7,635 nucleotides of DNA from positions 1-7,635 of the forward strand of contig CAJWOI010000124.1 of assembly GCA_913044255.1 (NCBI GenBank), written 5' to 3'. The translations under genes were made by a program, and so were the position numbers. Origin of the DNA: an uncultured Alphaproteobacteria bacterium. GTDB taxonomy: Bacteria; Pseudomonadota; Alphaproteobacteria; UBA7887. Positions 1-6,308 of the stretch are shown here, piece by piece; position 1 is the stretch's first letter, and each line of letters opens with the position of its first letter. The notes under the pieces were generated by a model. It was not told where the DNA came from. It saw nothing but the letters and a program-made list of their open reading frames with translations, and searched no databases.

Positions 1-661
1 TGCATATCGACATACGGCTGGCGTGATCGCTCCATCAACTGGGGTGGCAAAGGACATACCAGGAAGCAGAAATCTGCACATCATCCCTAATCCTGTTCAG
101 ATATCACAAACTAGCTCCAAAATCTATTTCGACCGGCCTTTCATTCTTGGTGTGGGGCGATTGTGTGAGCAAAAACGATTTATGGATCTTGTTAGCGCAT
201 ATCATCATTTGATGTTCACCAAAAAGATCGATCACTTGGATCTGATAATTCTTGGTGAAGGTCCGCAACGGGCGGATATATTGAATCTTGCCTCCAAACT
301 TGAAATCGCTGATCGCGTTTTTCTTCCTGGCTTCGATCCTGACCCATTCAAGTATATGAAAGCCGCAGAAGTATTTATCTTATCATCGGCCTGGGAAGGC
401 CTCCCTAACGCTTTAATTCAGGCAATAGCATGTGGGTGTCCAGTGGTCGCGACAAATTGCAGCCATGGCCCCCAAGAAATTCTTGAAAATGGCCGCTGGG
501 GTGAACTCGTTACGGTAGGCGATATCAAAGAAATGGCCGCTGCCATTGAAGTCTGCCTAAACCGTAAACAACCAGAATACCCTGAAAGCTTGATAAACCA
601 ATACCATCCAGAAACGATAGCGAAATCCTACGTCCAGCTACTCTTAGGAGTGTCTGAATGA
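1..661 (+). CDS. GT4-family glycosyltransferase, C-terminal part (5' end outside window)
   Basis: Retaining GT-B-fold glycosyltransferase (GT4, Glycos_transf_1 domain), expected to move a sugar from a nucleotide-sugar donor to a glycan at the cytoplasmic face of the inner membrane. The frame is open to the left edge (codons from base 2 read AYRHTAGV, then IAPSTGVAKDI), so the GTG at 23 is internal and the N-terminal acceptor domain is missing. Numbering from that GTG, the Rossmann donor domain shows GVGRLCEQKRF with the phosphate-binding pair R46 and K51, ILGEGPQ near 77-82, and WEGLPNALIQAIACGCPVVAT near 124-144. The usual EX7E motif reads E125-x7-Q133. A Q at the second position is familiar to me in the EGLPxxLIQA subgroup, so this need not mean inactivity. 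The stop overlaps the next gene by 4 bp. Donor and acceptor cannot be told from sequence. Confidence 0.93.
   Translation, partial: AYRHTAGVIAPSTGVAKDIPGSRNLHIIPNPVQISQTSSKIYFDRPFILGVGRLCEQKRFMDLVSAYHHLMFTKKIDHLDLIILGEGPQRADILNLASKLEIADRVFLPGFDPDPFKYMKAAEVFILSSAWEGLPNALIQAIACGCPVVATNCSHGPQEILENGRWGELVTVGDIKEMAAAIEVCLNRKQPEYPESLINQYHPETIAKSYVQLLLGVSE
646..650 (+). promoter_or_regulatory. Shine-Dalgarno for the second glycosyltransferase
   Basis: AGGAG lies seven bases before the ATG at 658, inside the last codons of the upstream glycosyltransferase. Together with the ATGA overlap of stop and start this supports the chosen start and suggests translational coupling of the two genes. Confidence 0.75.
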
Positions 662-1806
662 GGATTTTGCATACCATCACAGGCTTGCAAACCGGAGGTG
701 CGGAGACATTCCTTTACCGCTTGCTCTCAGTTATCGCTCAAAAAAAAGCAGCTACCCATCGGGTCGTGTGCCTGGGTCCGCCCGGCCCAATTGCTATGAA
801 AATTTGTGAGGCTGGCATTCGTGTAGATTTTCTGCACGGAACTGGCCGACTTTCTGCACCTAAATTGGCTTTGCAGTTGCGCCGAATTGCCACCGAATTC
901 GAACCCGACCTCTGTGTTGGCTGGATGTACGACGGAAATCTCGCAGCTTGGTGGGCTCAGCGACATTCAAAGTCAAGAGCAATTTGGAATATTCGACACT
1001 CAATATCAGATCTATCCCGAGAACGGAAGAGCGCTCGCATTGTAATTCGACTCAACGCTCTGTTATCCCGCTCTGCCGATCTGATTATTTACAACAGCCA
1101 ATTTGCTATTCAACAACATGCGCGCCTTGGTTTCAACAACTCAGGTGCCATTGCTATCCCGAATGGTGTCGATACAAATAAATTTTTTCCAGACGCCGCG
1201 GCAAGAAAACGATGGCGAGAGACCCTTGGCATAGGAAAACACGAGTTCGTCATAGGGCATGTAGCTCGGATTCACCCGATGAAAGGACATGCGATCCTTC
1301 TCCAAGCAATCCATAAAGCCCGAAAGACAATTCCCAATATGAAGGTGGTGCTAGTCGGTCGAGACGCGAATAAAAACAATCACGTGCTACGACAGGCGAT
1401 AGTAGAAAACGATGTTGGTGACTCGATTATCTTCCTTGGTGAGCAATCTGAAGTGGGTCCTTTGAACTCAATGTTCGACGTTGCTGTCAGCCCCTCCGAG
1501 TGGGGAGAGGGCTTTTCAAATACTATTGCAGAAGCAATGTCCTGCGCATTACCAGTAATTGCTACAGACGTTGGAGACTCGACCGTGCTTATCGGAAACG
1601 CAGGCTTCATCATACCTCCCAGCAATAGCACTGACCTCGCAGAGGCATTGTGCGAGGTATACAACAAGCCTCTCGCCGCCCGGTCAGTCATGGGTATGAA
1701 CGCACGGGAGCGAATTGTCGCCAGATTTGAGCTGAAGCGAATGGCCACAACTTTTCAAGATGTTATGACGAGGACCGGAGGAAGGCTGGATCGTAGCAAC
1801 CACTAA
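658..1806 (+). CDS. GT4-family glycosyltransferase
   Basis: Complete 382-aa GT-B-fold glycosyltransferase, a normal length for GT4, without a signal peptide, so cytoplasmic or peripheral to the inner membrane. The N-terminal domain begins MRILHTITGLQTGGAET, the glycine-rich loop (GGAE, 13-16) that is typical of polysaccharide-cluster GT4 enzymes. The linker carries IPNGVD (167-172). The donor domain follows with GHVARIHPMKG (phosphate-binding R204 and K209), VVLVGR (230-235), IIFLGEQSEV and the complete EX7E motif E284-x7-E292 within EWGEGFSNTIAEAMS. The ATG at 658 is set by a good ribosome-binding site and by homology-like content from the first residue. It is second in a + strand operon, overlapping the upstream gene by 4 bp, and the next gene converges on it. 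It probably adds one sugar to the same glycan as its partner; specificity is not visible. Confidence 0.94.
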   Translation: MRILHTITGLQTGGAETFLYRLLSVIAQKKAATHRVVCLGPPGPIAMKICEAGIRVDFLHGTGRLSAPKLALQLRRIATEFEPDLCVGWMYDGNLAAWWAQRHSKSRAIWNIRHSISDLSRERKSARIVIRLNALLSRSADLIIYNSQFAIQQHARLGFNNSGAIAIPNGVDTNKFFPDAAARKRWRETLGIGKHEFVIGHVARIHPMKGHAILLQAIHKARKTIPNMKVVLVGRDANKNNHVLRQAIVENDVGDSIIFLGEQSEVGPLNSMFDVAVSPSEWGEGFSNTIAEAMSCALPVIATDVGDSTVLIGNAGFIIPPSNSTDLAEALCEVYNKPLAARSVMGMNARERIVARFELKRMATTFQDVMTRTGGRLDRSNH

Positions 1807-1952
1807 CTCTGGAGATTCGAGAAGCGAGGGTATCTGATTAACGCATATCGCCAAACCCGCTTTACCTACCCAATCTACGTGGCTGGCGTGTAAGTCAAAA
1901 ACAAACAACTCCTGTTAATTCGCCAATGGGCCCCTTCCCCAATAAGCTTTCA
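1807..1952. other. Gap between convergent genes
   Basis: 146 bp separate the stop of the + strand glycosyltransferase from the stop of the - strand ABC transporter. No open frame of note is present. I looked for a bidirectional terminator but saw no strong GC hairpin followed by a T run; only a weak, widely spaced TGGCG (1884-1888) / CGCCA (1921-1925) pair is visible. Termination here may be Rho-dependent or the hairpin may be imperfect. Confidence 0.6.
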
Positions 1953-3716
1953 TCAATATATTTTTCCCGTGATTTCCTCATAGGAGTCTACTTCGACAAT
2001 TCTTCCTTTATCCAACCTATAGACACGATCGCAATGTTGCAAGGTGGTCAATCTATGAGCAATAACGATCATCGTAACATCACCTTTTAACTGATGAATC
2101 TCATCCACTATCTCACGCTCAGTTTTGGTATCAAGCGCGCTCGTGGCTTCATCCATAATCAATACTTCGCGCTGATGATAGAAAGCACGTGCAAGAGCGA
2201 TGCGCTGCCGCTGCCCTCCAGAAAGACGTATACCATTTTCACCAAGTATAGTATCTAGCCCATCAGGCAACTCTTTCACAAAGTCCGCGAGCCTGGCCTG
2301 AGAAAGTGCCAATTGTAAGCGGTAAGTATCCACCTCCTTGCCCTTTCCAACCAAGGATATATTCTCACGTATCGTATCATCGATCAGGAAGATTTCTTGC
2401 GGCAAATAAGCTATTTGCGCTCTCCAGGATTGCAAGTGATCACGTAGTGGCTGGTTATTGAGCGAGACCTCACCTCTTTGATGCTCCAGAAACCCGAGAA
2501 TTATATCCACTAGTGTCGTCTTGCCGCTTCCTGAAGGCCCAACCAGACCAATACTCTCTCCCGAGATTAGTGAGAGCGAAATATTTTTTAATGCCGGCCT
2601 CGACTCCTCAGCATATGAAAAACTAACCTCACGGAGTACTAACTCCTTAAATGGCTTTTGATCATTTCCCTTGCGATGCATTAGTGACTCTTCACCGGAT
2701 TTCGTGAGATGATCAAACTCTCTTCTTAAAAGTGTGATTCCCGGACGATTTGTGCGCAGCGAAACGAAACTCGTTATCACGAGACTGACTATCGGGCCCA
2801 ACCTTAACGCCGCTACCCCCATCATTCCGATGGTCGGGTAAATTGACTCAAGTGAATTACCATTGGCTGTGTTCAATCCCACCAACAAAACAACAAACAC
2901 GATGATCGCAACCTCTACAAGATAGCGTGGCATAGCGCCGACTAACTGGGTAAACGTATTTGCCCTAGCTACCTGCCATGAACCATCACTCACTTGATCG
3001 AAAAAATACTGCTCACGACCCAGTACCCGTATTTCCTTAAATCCTGCTGCCCACTCATTAATCGCGCGTATAGCCAGTTGATTACCCTCATTGGATAACT
3101 TGCCAGCCCGCGGTAATCGATGACGAAAAATCTTATCGAAACCAACCACGAGCACTAACCCTACAAGTAGCAGAAGCGCAAGCGCCATCCCACTAATTGC
3201 GGTTAGCAAAGCAAAGATTGCAATTGCTACTAGTCCCTCGCTAACAAGGCTCAATATATATCTAAGACTGCCGGTATATTGTCCAACGTAGTGAACGACT
3301 GCGTTGACGTATTCCGCACTATTTCTCCTTACGAATGTGGCATATGGCATCTGTTGGATTGCGTGGATCGCCCTGGTGCGAAGCAAAGCCATTTGACTCA
3401 TAGAGAAGGCAAAGATCACGCGCTGCACACTAATTGCAACCACCGCTTTAACAAGAAAAATGCCTATCAGAAATAGTCCTAACCCTAATATTGGCGGCTC
3501 GCCTTGATCTACTCCGAGCCACCGCAAGGCTGTCCTGGCCAGATCTGGAAATGACTCTGCGGGCTGTGTCAGTAAAGTGACGTAGCCACCTACTAGGCTA
3601 ATGCTAACTAGGTCAAGAATAGAGACCAACAAAAACGTAAGCAAAATGATTGGCAGTTTACGTTTCTCGTCTCCGAGCAAGAAAAATATATCCGCGAGAT
3701 AAGTTTGTTTTGACAA
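1953..3716 (-). CDS. ABC transporter, fused membrane and ATPase domains; probable PglK-type glycolipid flippase
   Basis: Half-transporter of 587 aa, expected to work as a homodimer in the inner membrane and use ATP to flip a lipid-linked glycan. Residues 1 to about 325 form the exporter membrane domain with roughly six helices (near 21-50, 75-103, 150-172, 174-194, 265-282, 295-318). The nucleotide-binding domain has A-loop Y368, Walker A GPSGSGKT (393-400), Q-loop Q440, signature LSGGQ (498-502), Walker B ending MDE (E523 catalytic) and H-loop H554, so all ATPase motifs are intact. The opening LADIFFLLGDEKRKLP, followed by a helix containing LDLVSISLVGGY, resembles the PglK/WlaB group of undecaprenyl-PP-oligosaccharide flippases; MsbA or peptide exporters are alternatives. 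The start codon is TTG: an in-frame TAA sits two codons upstream, and starting later would cut the family-like N-terminus. It follows the membrane-protein gene on the same strand, consistent with a glycan-export role. Confidence 0.9.
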   Translation of the reverse strand: MSKQTYLADIFFLLGDEKRKLPIILLTFLLVSILDLVSISLVGGYVTLLTQPAESFPDLARTALRWLGVDQGEPPILGLGLFLIGIFLVKAVVAISVQRVIFAFSMSQMALLRTRAIHAIQQMPYATFVRRNSAEYVNAVVHYVGQYTGSLRYILSLVSEGLVAIAIFALLTAISGMALALLLLVGLVLVVGFDKIFRHRLPRAGKLSNEGNQLAIRAINEWAAGFKEIRVLGREQYFFDQVSDGSWQVARANTFTQLVGAMPRYLVEVAIIVFVVLLVGLNTANGNSLESIYPTIGMMGVAALRLGPIVSLVITSFVSLRTNRPGITLLRREFDHLTKSGEESLMHRKGNDQKPFKELVLREVSFSYAEESRPALKNISLSLISGESIGLVGPSGSGKTTLVDIILGFLEHQRGEVSLNNQPLRDHLQSWRAQIAYLPQEIFLIDDTIRENISLVGKGKEVDTYRLQLALSQARLADFVKELPDGLDTILGENGIRLSGGQRQRIALARAFYHQREVLIMDEATSALDTKTEREIVDEIHQLKGDVTMIVIAHRLTTLQHCDRVYRLDKGRIVEVDSYEEITGKIY

Positions 3717-3891
3717 GGATTAATGCTCGATTTTTATAAAGGTAAAGGCTAAGAAGAAATTAAGAATCTTTTTCCTGAGGTTTATTTTACTGTCAATTGG
3801 GGCCTGGCGACCTGACCGCAATCAACGCCAGCGTCAACACCGTCACTACCCCCCTTTTTTTACCTCGAATTATGCAATCAACACTCTTAAC
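3717..3891 (-). other. 175-bp spacer with a spaced inverted repeat and a homopolymer tract
   Basis: Spacer between two co-directional - strand genes, longer than expected inside a tight operon. CTGGCG (3804-3809) and CGCCAG (3826-3831) form a six-base inverted repeat around a 16-base loop. Read on the - strand, an A7-G6 tract covers 3861-3849, and a consensus-like TTGACA lies at 3796-3791, but the sequence 16-18 bases further on is not a good -10 box. The spacer may hold a separate promoter for the ABC gene; this is not established. Confidence 0.35.
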
Positions 3892-5865
3892 TCAATTTCC
3901 ATTATTAATATTCGGTTGAATTTCATATAACCATATGTGATCTTTCTCCCACAACAAGGTAAATCTGCCCTCATTAACGGCTATGAAATCATTTAACTCA
4001 GGAGGGTAAAACTTCGCAACCTTCAGCACATCCTGCGCCCAATGTCCAGAAAATCGGGCACTTGCTGTCTCCTCCCCATTCCGTCGATTGATAACAAGAA
4101 GTGCCCCAGGGTAATTCAATAGCTGCTCTATAGAGGTCGGCCAGGCTGTTACCGGTAGCGCTGCATTGTCGAACTCATAACCTTCCTTGTTTGGGTAATA
4201 GTGTCTTGTTACCGCCCCAAGCACATAACGTGTAACGCCGTCCGCGAAAATCACTCGGTTACCTGGTACTGCTTGAACTGCCGTAATTAGGTCCCGCCAG
4301 AGACCACTCCCTGCTATTTCATGGACTGGCGCCAAGCTACCCAGTCTAGAATTGTTATTGGATAGGTAGGGCGTATGAAATGGTGTTAAGGCACCAATTA
4401 AGAGTACGGTTCCAAAGCCTGAATGCATATAACGCCTCCAGTTTGGATACTTTCTCCCATTCCAAAAGGAAAAGATCAGCAGAAACGCTCCCACAATACC
4501 AAGCGGCATCAGATAAGCAAACCTCCAGATCACGTCCCAGCCTCCTCCTGGAAGTACACGCAAAAACCAACCCAAAAAAATTGGGTTAAAAAGTGTTAGC
4601 AATGGAGAGGCCATAGCAACTACGACGTAACTGGTCTTGCCAAACCACGCATATCGAAAGAAATACCAAAGATAAACAATCAATCCATAAAAAGCTAACG
4701 TATCCCAAAAGCGCAACTCAGGGTTAGCAATTGGCAATGGAACTCCCAAAGGTAAAATCGCCCCCACATCAATTATATGCGGATAAATCATTAAACCAAT
4801 ATCTTTCTTAAAGAATGTAAGGCAGATAACCGTTGGAACGAGGACGCATACAGTCACAAATAGTCTCTTGGCACGGCGCGTCAAGACCAAGTCATAAGGA
4901 CGAGCTCTTTTTTTGACTTTAACAAAGTGCCAAATAATGATGCCAGAAAGAATAACTAACGAAAAAAGCATTTCTTGCTCATGCACAACTCGCATAACGA
5001 ACAAAAAAACACCTACTGCCATTAAGTTAAGCTCGCTGGTCCTTGGGCGTTCTAAATAGTCAAGCAAAAGAACAACACAGCCAAAGAATAAGCAAAAATT
5101 AAAAATGCTGGCAAAATATGCGTAATATCGAACGTACGAAAACGTTGCCACACCAAACCATAACACAGTGAAGATCACCGCCACACTTGCGGCCACTACT
5201 TTATAGTTGATGGGTATTTTGATGTCAGCGAGCAACCGTAACGAAAACCAGTAAACTGAAGAAAGAAAAATCAGACTAGAGATCAGAGTAGCTGCTGGGA
5301 CTATGTCAACAGGCAAAACCTTCAATTTTATGGAAACGACAGCATGCAAAAATGGCACGATAAAGTATTTCTGCCTATCGCCAAAGAAAAAAAGATCTTG
5401 CAGCGAGAAGTCAAGATGTGGAACCACCCCCCCATAAAGTGAATTGGAAACCATCTTGACCCGACCGAGGTGCTTATAAAGGTCTGACGGTATTTCTGTA
5501 TAAGGGCCTACGAAAATATGGTAGCAAGAAAAGCTTCCCAAAACCAAGATCGCCCCAACTAGAAGACTCCATCTAACCGTCCTCTTCGGTCTCGCGACAC
5601 CATATGCTCGACTGTATACCCAACAGAAAAAGAGGAGGGTAACTGTGCCCACGTATGATGATACAAGCCATAGATTGAGAGACACATCCAAGTACCTGCA
5701 CACCAATTGCCACAAGACGAACAGCGAAAAACTTATGCCAAATGATAGTAGAAACCGTAACCGGCGAATATCAGCGATCAGGCAAAACAAGTATCCAGGA
5801 ATTAGCAGAATGAACGAGTAAACTACTACCGCAAGAATGTTGAGTAGCAGAACAGGCTCAATCAT
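3892..5865 (-). CDS. Large polytopic membrane protein, possible GT-C-type glycosyltransferase or glycan polymerase
   Basis: I do not recognise the family. The 657-aa protein has about 14-15 hydrophobic segments by eye (near 5-30, 37-57, 62-86, 99-119, 166-184, 187-213, 220-241, 248-270, 279-297, 299-316, 333-352, 389-404, 411-434, 443-467, 481-498) and then a soluble tail of about 155 residues. The loop after helix 4 contains GPYTEIPSDLYKHLGR (E124, D128, H132). An acidic residue in an early extracytoplasmic loop is a hallmark of GT-C enzymes (PMT, ArnT, STT3/PglB classes), which use polyprenyl-phosphate donors. Other polar membrane-embedded residues are HEQE (295-298) and GGWDVIWRF (441-449). 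No PglB-type WWDYG motif is present, so an oligosaccharyltransferase is not supported. The tail (about 502-657) probably faces the periplasm. The ATG at 5865 has only a weak GGA nine bases upstream. The flippase gene lies 175 bp downstream on the same strand, fitting a glycan assembly role; a Wzy-like polymerase is the main alternative. Confidence 0.85.
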   Translation of the reverse strand: MIEPVLLLNILAVVVYSFILLIPGYLFCLIADIRRLRFLLSFGISFSLFVLWQLVCRYLDVSLNLWLVSSYVGTVTLLFFCWVYSRAYGVARPKRTVRWSLLVGAILVLGSFSCYHIFVGPYTEIPSDLYKHLGRVKMVSNSLYGGVVPHLDFSLQDLFFFGDRQKYFIVPFLHAVVSIKLKVLPVDIVPAATLISSLIFLSSVYWFSLRLLADIKIPINYKVVAASVAVIFTVLWFGVATFSYVRYYAYFASIFNFCLFFGCVVLLLDYLERPRTSELNLMAVGVFLFVMRVVHEQEMLFSLVILSGIIIWHFVKVKKRARPYDLVLTRRAKRLFVTVCVLVPTVICLTFFKKDIGLMIYPHIIDVGAILPLGVPLPIANPELRFWDTLAFYGLIVYLWYFFRYAWFGKTSYVVVAMASPLLTLFNPIFLGWFLRVLPGGGWDVIWRFAYLMPLGIVGAFLLIFSFWNGRKYPNWRRYMHSGFGTVLLIGALTPFHTPYLSNNNSRLGSLAPVHEIAGSGLWRDLITAVQAVPGNRVIFADGVTRYVLGAVTRHYYPNKEGYEFDNAALPVTAWPTSIEQLLNYPGALLVINRRNGEETASARFSGHWAQDVLKVAKFYPPELNDFIAVNEGRFTLLWEKDHIWLYEIQPNINNGN

Positions 5866-6308
5866 TGCATCTAGTCCAAAACATCATATGCGATCGAGTA
5901 ATCGAGCTAATCAAACTAGCGTTATCGGAACTTTTGTATCTAGGCGACTTCATTTAGCAAGCAATGCTGCATATCAAACCAACCAAACTACTAGGATAAT
6001 ATTGCTGTTCTGGGCTAAAGCGACTAAGTCGACCAATTTACGATACTTTTCGGGCCTTCTCACTTGAAAGTTAATAATAATATTAAGAGCCTTAACAGGC
6101 TTAGAGAGGCTGACTTAATTTTCCCACTTCATATGCGACTATACGACGCGTTGCCCCTAGTTTATCTCGCCCTAAAGATTTCTTTCTCAGCCACAGGCAC
6201 TAACGACCATTTTCGTAAACTGAATTTCTGCTTTACCGAGGCTCGATAATCAAAAAACTCCCTCGCCACGATACCTAGCCGACGCTTTGTGGACTCCTAC
6301 CTTGTATG
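5866..6308. other. 443-bp non-coding stretch at the probable cluster border
   Basis: No convincing gene on either strand. The open frames present are short, lack ribosome-binding sites and have no recognisable protein character. Visible small structures are a perfect AGCCT-TAAC-AGGCT hairpin (6088-6101) in an AT-rich setting, an 11-base palindrome CGACTAAGTCG (6021-6031) and a ten-base direct repeat TCATATGCGA (5884-5893 and 6129-6138). The stretch must hold the 3' end of the GcvT-type transcript and probably the promoter of the membrane-protein gene, but I could not place a promoter or terminator with confidence. No JUMPstart/ops element, tRNA gene or transposon end was seen. Confidence 0.6.
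6088..6101 (-). repeat. Short perfect hairpin
   Basis: Arms AGCCT and AGGCT flank a TAAC loop. On the - strand it lies downstream of the GcvT-type gene and is followed by an AT-rich but not T-only stretch (cttaatattattatt), so it is at best a weak terminator, over 200 bp past the stop codon. Confidence 0.25.

Noticed and set aside
441..451. Reading GGWDVIWRF of the membrane protein as the WWDYG motif of PglB/STT3 oligosaccharyltransferases
   Set aside because: The residues do not match beyond W-D, and the motif lies at a membrane-helix start rather than in the C-terminal soluble domain. Positions here are residue numbers in the protein encoded at 3892-5865.
1884..1925. TGGCG / CGCCA pair as a bidirectional terminator between convergent genes
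   Set aside because: Only five bases with a 32-base loop and no flanking T run.
3849..3861. C6-T7 tract on the + strand as a phase-variable repeat or terminator
   Set aside because: It lies outside coding sequence, is not preceded by a hairpin on either strand, and does not sit between clear promoter boxes.
5858..5953. 31-codon - strand frame whose TGA overlaps the start of the membrane-protein gene, resembling a leader peptide
   Set aside because: Tempting as translational coupling, but there is no Shine-Dalgarno before its ATG and no attenuator-like hairpin or codon run; overlap by chance is likely.
5837..6067. 76-codon + strand open frame overlapping the start of the membrane-protein gene
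   Set aside because: Overlaps the real gene antisense, lacks a ribosome-binding site and has low-complexity polar composition unlike a folded protein.
6064..6249. 61-codon + strand open frame beginning with TTG in the border region
   Set aside because: No Shine-Dalgarno, AT-rich random-looking composition, no recognisable domain, and no neighbour on that strand.
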